Positions 10,871 through 22,288 are shown, counted from the stretch's first letter. The stretch is DNA of 64,000 nucleotides from Embiotoca jacksoni (GCA_022577435.1 JAKOON010000014.1:1208847-1272846), one strand, 5' to 3'. The notes: generated from the letters alone by a model not told the origin. Translations and numbers: made by a program.

Positions 10871-13313
10871 AGATGGCAGCGTGGCTGCCTCCGAACCAGC
10901 AGCTCAGGTGTTGTTCTCCTTTAACCTCCTCATTATCTGCTCTGTCCTCCTGAGTAATGACTGCCGGGTCGCCGGATAATGAGCCTGTAGGTTCTGATTG
11001 GACATGTTACTCTATTACTTTTAATAACATTTACATAGTCTGGTGGGAGGGAAGGTCACTGTGTTTTGTGTGAGTGTGTCTGAGGCTCTCATGCCGCTGC
11101 GAGGACTGCGAGGGTGGAGACTAACAACCCAAACTCATCAATTATGTACGTATTGGTTACACATAGTTAGCCTTGTTATCCTGTTATTAAATCCACCACC
11201 TCATGATTTTACAGCCTTTGGCCTGTGCTAACAATCTGGTGCTTCCAGCTCCACAAGCAGGCAGCAGAAAAAAAAAAGACTTGGAATATTTTATAATATC
11301 TGTGATTTGATGCAGAACTAAATCTAAGCCCAAAAAAATTAATAAAATTTCTCCAGTATTTAACATGTCAATCGTCAGTGTTAGTGGTTGTAAATATTGA
11401 AATTAATATGCATGAAGGCACTTTTTCTCGAAGTAAGTAAATCACTCGAGTGCACTGCCTGAAAACTGCATTCCACCCGACTGGAGTGAACATATGACAA
11501 GAGGCTGAAAAGTGAAATCAGACAGTGGTGGTTAGTAACAGCAGCAGGCAGGCACGCATCGGTACATTCAGCGTTGTTATCAACAAGCATCGTCGCGGGT
11601 TAGGTTGAATATTTGCTGAAACAGCTAAAACAGAGAAAGGAGTGGTTAGAACGAAAGAAAAGAGTCCTCCATGCAGGCTGGGAAGTTTCGGAGCAGCGCC
11701 CGTGACCTCACACTAAACATGCATGTGGGTGGTTAGCCGAAGCTAATACAGCGTCCTCCCTCATCTTCCGGTATTCAGTGAGAGAAAAGTGGTCAGGAAA
11801 GAAAAAAAGTTATTGAAAACATGCAGAAATCATTTATAATTAAGAACTTTTGGGGTCATAGTTCCATGTGATGCTGAAAATCATTATGTAGGAGAAGTAT
11901 CTGTACAGTTATTAATACTATTAACTGTGAAGAATGAATGCAACGCAAACCAATTACTATTATGATTGCAATGCAACGCACTGTCCAACTTTAAATGTTT
12001 TAAATTAATTTAGTAAAATGTAAATGCCACTGATATAATAATAACCCGCGTGCAAAAGAGTTAAACAATTTAGAAAAAGAAATGTTAATTTGTGTGGAAG
12101 ATAAAATAAAAAAACAAACAACCTCCTGCCCACCCAAAATAAATAGACAAATAAATCAAATAAAAGCTAATTTCCAAGGAAATTAGATAAATCTAAGAAA
12201 AATACTAACAATAAATTTATCCTTCAGTTCAGTTTTACTCGAGCTCTTTTCAGATTTCTGAGATTAATATCATAACCTAAGTATATTACTTAAACAAAAA
12301 AAAAGCTAAATGTTTCTTAGTACCTGCATTTTGCAAAGCAAAACCTCTTAAAATGTTACGTTTGTTTTGTGTCCTTGTATGAAATTGAACTCCCGAGGAT
12401 TCGTGACATCGAAGACACAGACACATGCAGGCAGGACCCACATTTTGATTGGGGAAACAGCAGAAGAAGAAGAAGAAGGAGGATGCAACGAGAACAAGGA
12501 GAGAAACTTGCATGCTGCAGAAATGCGATGGGATGCTGTGAGTCCAATCAGCGGGACGGCGGGAGCCGTAGGGGTTGTTTGGAGGAAATAATAGGAAAAC
12601 TTAGCGTTGTGGGCGACCAACAGGGCGTGCGATGCAGATTGCAGTCAGTGTCACTTTGTGAGCTTGTGTCTTGGGATGTTTAAAGAGAATTTATAATGCT
12701 GTGATACTAACACAACTGGGAGTGAGAATTTTGGCACAAATTAAAGCCAAAGTATTGAAAATAGAAAAAGAATACCAGGAAATCTAACAAAAAAAACAAA
12801 AAAAAAATGACAAGTATGTTTGGATTAAAATGAACTGTTAACACTTTGGTGGCTGATGTTGGTTATTCGACTAATCCAGACTAATGAGATGTAAATTATC
12901 GTATCAATCTCGTTCTTTCTTCGTAACCTTTGTTACAATGTGAGTTTTTCCAATAACTTAGATTTATTAATTAAAGTGAAACCTTTAATGCAGCCCTCAT
13001 ATGACTGGCGGCACTGTGGACCAGTACTATGGCCAAACGAGACATTAAGACCTTCATAATCTTATCTTCCAAGTGATATCAAAGTGAGACAACAAATGCA
13101 AAGGTAGATTTAAAAAGACAGATATATAGGCGCTGCATTATTTCTATTTCTGACACCTGAAACAAAAAGGTATTTCACTACATTTTAAAGTGTACATGTT
13201 TCCATTCCCAGGAAAGAATAAGTTCATCAATCTGTCCAATTTAAATGACTCTTTTCTTGGTGCCTCTATAGACAGAAACAACCATATGTGAAATGTGTAA
13301 CAAGACTCAACCC

Positions 13314-13447
13314 AGTATCACAGCAAAGCGTGAAATAGAGACGCCATGTCCACGACAGCAAAACGTGTAACTTTCACGCCTACACAGCCCAAAGTGTGGC
13401 CATCTCACGCTTTGCAGCGTGTCTATTTCACGCTTTGCCGTGATACC
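13314..13447. repeat. Foldback element with 31-bp arms
   Basis: Arms 13314-13344 and 13417-13447 are inverted copies with 28 of 31 positions matching (core caaagcgtgaaatagacgc-like). The spacer of about 72 bp contains further related pieces (aacgtgtaactttcacgcc). This fits a short MITE or hairpin repeat. Confidence 0.75.
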
Positions 13448-13942
13448 GCACTAAGACTTGTTTGTGATGCAGTAAACTTTGAACAAGTCTACATTTTTTT
13501 GTAAGTTTGAACTGAATAACGGCTCACGGCTTTATTAAGCGTAAATCTGGACTTTTTTTTTTTATCTTGATAAGAAACATGTTAATGTCGCTTTAAATGT
13601 AAAAAAAAAAACGTCTGATATTACTAAATTTGATTTTCAATTGCACAGCTTACAGTATTAAAATTACATTAAGGCACTCAGTGGGAAATAATCTTCTTTG
13701 CAATGGAAAATGTGCAAACGGATCACAGCTAGACTGAATGGAGAGAGAGCTTTAAAATGAGTGGAGATTATGAAATAAAACTGGAGTCATGTTTACTAAA
13801 TGTTTACTACTTATTTACAGAATGACTTAAAGATGAATGGAAAATGGCAAAATAAAAGTCAAAGTGTTTGAATGTCTCGTCTATGAATCTAATTTAACAA
13901 AAAAGTCTAGTGAACGATCAGTGCTGAACAAAGAAAATTTAC

Positions 13943-13945
13943 CTT
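13943..13945 (-). CDS. ncam1: Candidate 3-nt microexon AAG
   Basis: The minus strand reads ccgctggccaacag|AAG|gtaaat. Mammalian NCAM has an AAG triplet exon after the MSD1 exons at the FN3-1/FN3-2 junction. Inserted here between exon 13 (ending C) and exon 14 (starting GG), it changes CGG (Arg) to CAA GGG (Gln-Gly), the same R to QG switch known in mammals. A TGCATG (RBFOX motif) lies about 33 nt upstream on the transcribed strand. A three-base exon cannot be proven from sequence. Confidence 0.3.
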
Positions 13946-14216
13946 CTGTTGGCCAGCGGAGACGACATCATCAGCACCATGCAAGAGCCACATGACAAAG
14001 TCACATGATGTGCGCGGACATGATTGGTTGAAAGGAAAACATATAGGAAAAAAAGGAGAAGAGGTTGCAGGGAGGGAGGGGGGGGAGGGGGAGGGATGGG
14101 AAACATACAGAACATTTTTGAAATGATGAAAACATGTCAACATAATAAACAAAAACAAACAGGAATGTTAGAGACAAAATGACAAACAGAACAGCAAAAA
14201 GAAATATCGATAAAAA

Positions 14217-14248
<32 letters not shown>

Positions 14249-15309
14249 GGGGGGGGAATACATGTGAAAATATGTAACTGAATATATGAGGCAGGTGGAG
14301 ACTCGAGTTTTGGTTGTTAAATATCAATAAATAAGAAACCAAATAAATGCACTCGAGCTGATTTTAAGATATAAGTGAGAAGATACAACCAAAACTGTGC
14401 AGCCTGATTTGCCTCATGCATCCAGTCAGCAGCTTTTCCTCTGACACATTCTTTTATTTTAAAAAAAATGCAGCAGAATTAAAGGCCAATCTGAAAACTT
14501 TAAAAACAAAAAGATAAAAATACAGCAGCTGCTTTTTTTTTTTTTTTCTTCTGTGTGGAAACAATCAGTGTGAAAAAGAAGAACAGAGGAAACTCTGGGC
14601 GTACAAACCATGCCAACTAAGTGTGATACACACACAACAACACTGCAGACTACAACACAAACACGTGAAGAATCAGAAGTCGGCACCACACGACGATCTA
14701 GAAGCACTTGTGACATTTGCTCTGAGTGATGCGCTTGCAGAAGAACACTTCCTGTTAGAGTCTAACCTAAAGTCACGGCTGTGTCCGGAAAATGTTATTA
14801 TTCTCATAGAGAACAAACATCAGGAAGTAAAAGCAGCAACTACACACATACAACAATTACTCCAGTTAGCAAACATACGAGTCATGTTTGTCTCCACACT
14901 GTTACCTCAAATGGTGCGTTAGAGTTTGTGTAAACCACGGAATTCAAGTCGTAAGCAGTCACATCGGTTAGTCGCTCAATGTGCAAACAGCTGTGATTTT
15001 ACTGATCAAAATGATGATAAAATATGAGCAAGTGTTGTTGATTCGGTGTCAGTCACACCTCTGAAAATGGAGGGAAACGGACCTGCTGCATTTAAGGTAG
15101 ACTGTGAGAATGGTTTACAAATGAAACTCCACATTTAGATGAGAAAAACAAGAAATCAGGAGGAGGAGGATAGCTGATTTCATAACCAAACAATGGCTAT
15201 GAATATGAGCACTAAATCCAAGATGACAACAGTAAGTGCTACGAAGGAACTTGTAGCTTTGTGTTGTGGAGGTAAAGTTGTGTTTAGTGACCATTTCGAG
15301 AGGCTAGTT

Positions 15310-15410
15310 CAGGGCTCTCCAACCCTTTTTTTCCTCTGAGAGCTACAAAATAAAAGTGTCTGAGAGCTACTCGTGTCAAATAAATCGTTCTAACATCATT
15401 GATTGGGACC
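15310..15410. mobile_element. hAT-like terminal fragment, copy A
   Basis: It begins cagggctctccaaccctttt, then ttcctctgagagctac. It resembles the segment at 41886-41960 and the CAGGG-type ends of hAT elements. The far end was not located. Confidence 0.45.
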
Positions 15411-16065
15411 TCCTGCCCCTCCTGAAAGAAACACATGTCCAAGTCATAACCTAGAAAATGACTGGACAACTGTGGGAAACTGGAGGGCTTTTAATTTGAA
15501 AAGTCTTTCTAGCTCCGCCCCTCTGTTGCGGTATTTATTTTATGTCAGTATTTGTTTAATTTACACATTCATCTATGTTATTCAATATTGAGTGTACACT
15601 TCAGATAATCCCAGTAAGGTGTTAGCATGACCTAGAATCGCTCAATGCTCATTTCAAAATAAAAGCAGTGTGATGCGCTTGCCATAAATCAGCTGACTTT
15701 ACACGGGTGTGTTAACATGGTAGATCTGCTACTACATCTACAAATAGCACTTACAGTTAGTGTCAGATCTGAAGCCGCTGATCTACCACAACAGCTCACG
15801 TCGAGTTAATAATGCGACACATCACTCCATAGTCAGGCGGTTAACCTTCATGTCCTGACAAATGTTAGTAGAAAAATAAAGAAATAAATCTGAGTGTTGA
15901 AGACGGTTAGCAGAGCTGCTAAACATCTAGCTCAGGTTTGTGTTTTAGTTGAAGGTGTACGAGCCCTCCTATGAGCCGTCTACGCTAACTGTGAGGCCGA
16001 AGCAGGTGAGAGAGACAGAAGTGAGGAGAGAGACACCGCACACACCGCTCGACTGGCATACTCAC

Positions 16066-16104
16066 TACGGGCCATACTGGTGGCAGCAATAGGGGGTGGT
16101 ATCG
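16066..16104 (-). CDS. ncam1: Candidate 39-nt cassette exon (MSD1b/c-like)
   Basis: On the minus strand, acceptor cttcagtttcatcag-type (ttttcaccatctttcagtttcatcag is the tract upstream) precedes 39 nt, followed by a perfect gtgagt donor. In phase 1 it encodes IPPPIAATSMAR plus split codons, with no stop. Its Pro/Ser/Thr-rich content resembles the mammalian MSD1 insert, which is an O-glycosylated hinge between the two FN3 domains of muscle NCAM. Mammalian MSD1b and MSD1c are, as I recall, 48 and 42 nt, so this is not an exact size match. The existence of this exon is inferred. Confidence 0.5.
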
Positions 16105-17035
16105 CTGATGAAACTGAAAGATGGTGAAAACATGGTGAGAGGCAGCCGCAGTCTGTCGACAAGAATAACTCGGTTTGTTTTTTCTTTTCTTTTTTTTTTT
16201 TTTAAATGTATTTACGGTCCGGCTGATAAGGAATTTCTCTGCAACTTTCCAGCAGAGCGATGGCAGCTCTTGTTTTCCCGCATCTGTTATCGCACCCGCT
16301 GTGCTAACCTGTTGGGATGCAACAACGGGGACGGTGTGCTGCATCACATCCTGTTAAATGTGCTGAATGTGAACGGAGATGAATGGACGCAATTTAATAT
16401 GTGCGAGGAGACTGATAATACTGTACCGCCTTGTGAAATACTGTAGGAGGACGGGCCTTTAATAACACACAGTTCCAATCTGGCATCTCAAAACTCAGTG
16501 CTCAAACTAATACCTGTACAAATATAAATAAATCTAAATCACCTAAACGTTTTACTTTATCGCCCTTTAAATGTATTTGTTCATTTGAATGAAGCAGCAT
16601 TCAACAGCAGGCTGCTCTCTTCCTAGGTTGGATATGTAAAATGTCAGGAACAAATTTGCTTCTGGTGATTAAAAAGGTAAAGAAAAGTAACTCCTTTAGC
16701 TGTTTGAAGCTAAAACCTTTAGTTTCCCGCAGAAACTGAAAGGAGACAACAATGACTGTGCCTTTGTAAACTGCTTGTTGAGGATCCGACTGCAGAGTCA
16801 CTTTCATGCCTTTTTATACCAAGTGCCTTTGGTTTTGCTTTTGTTTACAGCAACAACCAACAATTAGTCGCTAAATGGACATGTTTCTACAGTCTGGTCT
16901 ACACCTTTCTAAAGTGTGAGACACATTTAAACAGAAGACACACAATACTACTGTCCCACAAAGATAATTCCACAATGTTTTAAAACATAAACAGGAAAAC
17001 ATTTACGGTTATGAGGCAGGTATTGGGGCTCTATT

Positions 17036-17961
17036 GGTGCGTTCAGGCTAGCTTGGAAGTAGGAAAATTCCTGATTTGATAACCTCCGACTTCCTAGTTG
17101 AGAGCGTTCCCATGACAACAACAAAGAGGCATCATGGCAGCCTCCAGGAAGTCTGCTTTATATCTAATGTCTGAATACTAAAAAGTGACAAACAACCTCG
17201 TCAACACTCATGTAGACCATCACAGGGACGAAATGGGGCTCAGAAGGTCATTATTATTTGTACACTACATTTCTACACGTGTTTTTTGGAGATAACGTTT
17301 AAAACAGCCAGCAAACTAACAGCAACAACGTAACGGCAACAAAGTAACGGCAACATAGTAACAATAACAAAGTAACAGCAACAACGTAACGGCAACAAAG
17401 TAACGGCAACATAGTAACAATAACAAAGTAACAGCAACAAACTAACGGCAACAAAGTAATGGCAACATAGTAACAATAACAAAGTAGCGGCAAAAAACTA
17501 ACGGCAACAAAGTAACGGCAACATAGTAACAATAACAAAGTAACAGCAACAACGTAACGGCAACAAAGTAACAGCAACATAGTAACAATAACAAAGTAAC
17601 AGCAACAAACTAACGGCAACAAAGTAACGGCAACATAGTAACAATAACAAAGTAGCGGCAACAATGTAACAATAACAAAGTAACGCCATGTTGGAGGACT
17701 GTTGCCATCAATTAGTATTGTTTAACAGCACAATATCCTGTTCTAACGAACTAGAATGACCTAAATTCACCACGAAGTGAATTATTTTTGCAATGATAAC
17801 GTTTCACCACAAACGTCGCCAGGTTGAGTGAAGTCACACCGACTTCTCAGAGCTCTTAAAAACTTTCGTAGTACGATATTCCCAGTTCAACAGGTGTTCA
17901 GGTGATTTCTCCCACTCGGAGGTCGGAACTTTTCCACTTCCCAGTTGCTCGTGAACGCACC
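17036..17961. mobile_element. Element with GGTGCGTTCA ends carrying an internal minisatellite
   Basis: Left end ggtgcgttcaggct...ggaagt and right end, inverted (ggtgcgttcacgagcaactg, then ggaagtgg), give a 926-bp unit. Its right third (17709-17961) has an inverted copy at 60991-61230. The middle is a 14-bp/56-bp tandem repeat (17303-17692). No transposase is seen. Confidence 0.7.
17303..17692. repeat. Minisatellite: 14-bp monomers in a 56-bp higher-order unit
   Basis: Monomers such as aacggcaacaaagt, aacggcaacatagt, aacaataacaaagt and aacagcaacaacgt follow each other in fixed order. The four-monomer block starts at 17332, 17388 and 17444, a 56-bp period. Overlapping open frames rich in Leu, Cys and Val are by-products of the repeat. 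Confidence 0.9.
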
Positions 17962-19149
17962 ATAAATCTACTGTAGCCCTGAGAGCTCAGCACACTGCAT
18001 CGAAGAAAAACAAATGTAAAAAAGGAAAATATCTTCACAAATCTCTAAATACTGCAGCGGGGTGAAGAATAAAGTCAGAAAACACAACCAAATGTTCACG
18101 TGATCAGTGTTCAAACAAAACAAACTTAGATTTGAGTCCCACTGCTGGATTACGGACTTCAGTAGCCCCTCGAGTTGCCATGGTAACAACAAGCATGTTG
18201 CAGCCATGTCCGTCCCTTTTTTCAGTCTGTAAAACTGGCAGTGTTGCTGTGTTTGCAGAGTGTGTTCTCTCTGAGTGCAGCGTTTCCTCTAAAAGTCGTG
18301 CACGTGTCGAGGATGTCTTCTCAGTTTGCTTTTCCTACTGTTGCGATGCACTGAGCTCCAGGGCCACCGTATTTAGAAGCAAAACACGAAAACCTTTTTC
18401 CTGAGCAGCAATAAGCCACTGCTTTGTCCAAAGAGAGCTTCAGCTCTCCTCCCTCCTCTTCAGTCCAAACAGAAACTAGTGGCTGTTCTCAGTCCACCTT
18501 TTTATACGTCTATTTCTGAATCTAAATAAGTCCACTAGGCAAATAAAAAAACAAACAGAAAATAAACACACAAGAAGCACAAGTGGGAATCCTAAAGATG
18601 TTTTGGGGAATTGAAGACCTGAATATCTAAACCTGATGTTTCCATCCGGAGCTGTTTGTGTGCAAATATCCCCAGTTTATATTGCACATTAATTACGGCA
18701 TCGTAATGCAATGATAATCCTTAATAGCTGTACTCGTATTCACTGTGCGAGGACTTCCTTATACCTTCTTTAAATCCCCTACATAACACCGACTGGATGA
18801 GCTGCTGCGATGCAGAAGTGTGATTAACTTTATACGAGAGAGAAAACAAAACAAAGATGTTATGAGACAAGCGAGAAATACTAAAGAGGGACGGGGAGCT
18901 CTACGGACTACAGAACAAAATCAATCTTTCTACGAACCTGAACCCTCATCTACGTGATGGAGCGGACTGCTCGCTGCAAAATTAGTACAACAGGTAATGA
19001 GCACTGGTAGTTATGGAGGCAGAGGCCGATGATAGCTCTCGTTCTGGAGCATATTTTTGTTAAAGATTAAAGTTCATGTTTTTAATGGTCAAAACAAAAG
19101 CAATGGAGACACATGAAGCAGACGAGACAGGGAGAGGAAAGAAACTTAC

Positions 19150-19164
19150 TTGTGACAGAATAAC
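19150..19164 (-). CDS. ncam1: Candidate 15-nt cassette exon (MSD1a-like)
   Basis: On the minus strand, acceptor tctgttttccatcggacttctcag precedes 15 nt (GTTATTCTGTCACAA), followed by a perfect gtaagt donor and a pyrimidine-rich stretch. In phase 1 it adds five residues with no stop (RYSVT plus a split codon). It lies between the two FN3 domains, where mammalian NCAM1 has MSD1a, which I recall as also 15 nt. Sequence alone cannot prove that such a short exon is used. Position, size, phase and both splice signals agree. Residue identity to mammalian MSD1a was not compared. Confidence 0.55.
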
Positions 19165-19620
19165 CTGAGAAGTCCGATGGAAAACAGAACAGATGGAAAA
19201 CCATGATGAGAAAAACAAAAAACAAAGAGAAGAAACAAAGACAATGAAATGAGAAATATGATCAATGGAAAGAGGGTAGCTCTATCATTAACCCGCTGTC
19301 ACGCCCCTCACAGAAAAACTTCTTTCTCTTTGTTCTGCAGTTAATGTTGATGATACAGGTACAAATTAACCATCAAAATTAAAATCATAATGGCTTCAAG
19401 CTCCTGGTCAAAGAAGAGATTCAGAGAGACACTAAATTTGCGGCTGAAAATCTCAACATCCATCCAATTTTCATTTCACTTTCGTAAATGATACATCAAG
19501 TAAAGTTTATACATTTTAAAACTGAGCCAAATAAACACGAGAGAGATATTTGAGCTGTAACATCAGTAAGTGGGAAAAAAACCCTCTTTTCTTCAGCTTC
19601 AGGGGATTCATGGGAAAAAT

Positions 19621-19688
19621 GAGGAGGATGCTGAGGAGGATGCTGAGGAGGATGCTGAGGAGGATGCTGAGGATGATGCTGAGGAGGC
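19621..19688. repeat. Tandem repeat, 12-bp unit gaggaggatgct
   Basis: About five and a half copies of a 12-bp unit with one variant copy near the right end. Not coding. Confidence 0.9.
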
Positions 19689-20190
19689 AGATGGGTGATG
19701 AAGCGCAGATGGAAGTGTGACATGGAGTCTGGCACAAACCAAAATAAAGATTTATTCATGACCCTGATTTGAAATGCTGACTGAGAAACAGGGTCTGAGA
19801 CGGGCTTAATTTTCTGATGTCATGATGTGCAGATATTTGGTAATATAATAATAATTTTCTGGATAAATACACGAGATCCTTCTTTTGTAAACAACTTGAA
19901 TATAAGTTCAGTTTCTGCACATCTATTAGGTCCAATCTATTCTATACAATCAATACTGACACCTTATTGCACGTAAATAAACTCAAAGTCACATTTCATG
20001 TCGAGCCGACACGTTCTGATTTGTGATTACAGGTGTCGCGCAACTGCTCTTTGCAGATGTTGCCATATGTCTGACACAGCTGTGATGAGATGTCGGGTTA
20101 TTCATGAAGAAAACAGGAAACGGTGTGAAAACCGAGGGTGACAACGGATCTCTCCAGAACACCCAGCAACCAACCGGTGGGAGAGTCGAG

Positions 20191-20706
20191 TATGGAGTAA
20201 GAAGAGTGCCATAATAAAAATATATATCTGTAAAAGAATAAATGTGGAAATATAAAGGGGAATAAATAAAGGAATACATTTAGAAAAAAATATCCATTTC
20301 CACATTTTTTATTTATTCCTTTATTTATTCACCTTTAAATTTCCTTTTTTTTTTATTCCCCTTTATATTTCATCTTTGTTTTTTAATTTGTGGCTTTATT
20401 TATTCCCCTTTACATTTCGACCTTTTTAAAAATGTACTCCTTTGTGAATTTCCCACGATATCGCCACAATGTATATTTCATTCTTTTATTCATTCCCCCA
20501 TATCGCCAATTTTTTTGTATTTCTTTATTTATTCCAATTTATATTTCTACACTTTCTTTATTTATTCCAATTTATATTTCTACACTTTCTTTATTTATTC
20601 CCCTTTATATTTCCAAATAATAAAAAAAAATGTTTTCCTTGATTTATTCCCCCATTTACCCCATCACAGATATATTTTTTTATTATGGCTCTCCTCTCAC
20701 TCCATA
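20191..20706. mobile_element. MITE with ~43-bp inverted ends, likely TA target
   Basis: The left end tatggagtaagaagagtgcc, then ataataaaaa, mirrors the right end (reverse complement tatggagtgagaggagagcc, then ataataaaaa). The ends abut TA on both sides, which fits a TA-target (Tc1/mariner-like) MITE, though this is inference. The interior is made of short, related tttatttattcccctttatatttc blocks. Confidence 0.75.
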
Positions 20707-21409
20707 GTCATGGTGGTTGAAAAGCAGTGCAACGCGGTCCAAACTTCCTTCACCTGCCTGAGAAGCAGCTATTCTCTCCATCGTGCTGTTAAGATGACTT
20801 TCCTACTTTTTCCTTCAAAAACAGTCAGAAAGAAAATTTTCCTCTCCACCTCAGAAATATCCAACATTTCATCATACGCCGCCATCACCTTCACGAAACA
20901 CAAACAATCCTCAGCGGGACTTCACCTGTGGCTGCTCTATTAAAAATGCATGCTTCCACTGAACTATAAATACAGAGATGACACTTCTTCACACTGAAGA
21001 ATAAATCAGCTGCAGGAATGCACAAGTACTTTCCGGAAAGCTGGGGAAGCTACAGAGGGAGAAAAGAGGCTCTTACACACACTTCAGACACACAGGGAGG
21101 AAGAAGAAGAACAACACACACTGTTCAGGGATGAAGGACACACGGGTTACATTGCAGAGTTAACACTGCTGATGAAGTTGGATAATGAAGTGTCGTTGCT
21201 GCTGGCCTGGATGGAAAAAGGACATCGCTGGGGCTTGGCGTGAGAAGAGAGGAGTGGACGGGTGAGCGGAGTGAGCAGCAGCGGCGTTAGGTTCAAAGCA
21301 CCGGGGTCACGGGAGCACTTATACTGTGGGACACGGGAGGAGAGGAGGGGAATGGGGTGGGGTGGGGTGGGGTGTGGGGTGTGGGTGGGAGGGGCTGGGA
21401 AGTACTTAC

Positions 21410-21538
21410 GGACTGGCTCGGTCTTGAAGGTTTGCACCTGGCTGCTCTCGCCTTCGCCTTTGCCGTTGATGGCGGACATCTTGACCTCGTAGGTGGTTTC
21501 TGGTTTCAGGCCAACGATGGTGATCTTGGTCACGCTTG
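21410..21538 (-). CDS. ncam1: ncam1 exon 13: second half of FN3 domain 1
   Basis: The exon is 129 nt, with acceptor ctctgcctccag and donor gtaagt. It reads SVTKITIVGLKPETTYEVKM, then SAINGKGEGESSQVQTFK and TEPV, matching the NCAM1 TIVGLKPETTYAV and LNGKGLGE blocks. It ends in phase 1 with C as the first base of a codon. When joined directly to exon 14, that codon is CGG (Arg). This junction is where mammals insert the muscle-specific MSD1 exons and the AAG triplet. The intron begins with a strongly C-rich stretch. Confidence 0.95.
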
Positions 21539-21745
21539 CTGGAGGCAGAGAGAGTCGTATTTTATAAAAGGTGGACAACTGAGGCAGGGAAACGCCAGAT
21601 TAAAGATGCAAACTATTTTTTTTACCTGCAAAAGTATAAACAGCAGCCACAATGACAGGTCATTATTTTCATGCACAGATGTTATAGCGTCACAGAGAAC
21701 AATGTAAATCTTAATGTTACAGGTTTAGTATCATAGTATCTAGAG

Positions 21746-22288
21746 CAGGGGTGTCAAACATACGGCCCGCGGGCCGGATCCGGCCCGCCAGGGGGTCCAG
21801 CTCGGCCCGCTGGATGACTTTGCTAAGTGTGAAAATTACAGAAAGACATTAATTGCATTTCTATGAGAATATGGAGGTTTATGAGTACAAACGTTTTGTA
21901 ATTGTTTTTAATCGATCCAGTAATTGCTTCAAAAACAGCGTAAATGCGACGTCTGCTCCGGAGGCAGCAGCGCTCGGTGCCACAGGCAGCAGCGCTCGCT
22001 GCTCGTTTTGTGACGCGTTTGACGTCAAACGCGTCACAAAGCGAGGGAATCTGCAGAGGAGAGCCCAGGCGGATAAACAGTCGGCTGATGTCTGAGTTTT
22101 TGGTCTTTATGTTTCTAGTTTATTGTAGAAAGACCTTAAAACAGGGTTTATCATCCAAAAACCTTCACCAATGATTTAAACATAGAGAAATATTGTCGTT
22201 ATTATGCTACGATTTTACTGGTCTGGCCCACTTGAGATCAAAGTGGGCAGTATGTGGCCCCTTAACTCAAATGAGTTTGACACCCCTG
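21746..22288. mobile_element. hAT-superfamily non-autonomous element
   Basis: The terminal inverted repeats are caggggtgtcaaac and gtttgacacccctg. The 543-bp element is flanked on both sides by the identical 8-bp duplication atctagag (21738-21745 and 22289-22296), the target-site length of hAT transposons. A GC-rich palindromic block ggcccgcgggccggatccgg lies near the left end, and a perfect 34-bp palindrome lies at 22007-22040. No intact transposase is present. Confidence 0.92.
22007..22040. repeat. Perfect 34-bp palindrome
   Basis: The left half tttgtgacgcgtttgac is followed directly by its exact reverse complement, centred on gacgtc. It lies inside the hAT-type element. Confidence 0.95.

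Larger units (their letters stand above)
9615..21409 (-). other. Intron 13 (FN3-1 to FN3-2), with cassette-exon candidates
   Basis: An 11.8-kb intron. It holds the 15-, 39- and 3-nt exon candidates and several repeats: an inverted-repeat element (10061-10870), a foldback (13314-13447), a hAT-like fragment (15310-15410), a minisatellite-bearing element (17036-17961), a 12-bp tandem repeat (19621-19688) and a MITE (20191-20706). It also has a G-rich run (14070-14100) and a T28G8 run (14221-14256). No other gene is supported. Confidence 0.85.

Noticed and set aside
14905..14973. A possible 69-nt exon (acceptor gcacattgag, donor GAG|gtaaca) in intron 13 with a protein-like frame
   Set aside because: In the phase-1 frame required at this junction it contains a stop; the open frame is in the wrong phase and the acceptor has a poor pyrimidine tract.
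15753..15766. A strong gtaagt donor with nearby AGs in intron 13 as a further cassette exon
   Set aside because: All possible exon lengths to nearby acceptors (14, 23, 28, 40 nt) break the frame.
17273..17689. Cys/Leu/Val-rich open frames on the minus strand
   Set aside because: They are translations of the 14-bp tandem repeat in several frames.
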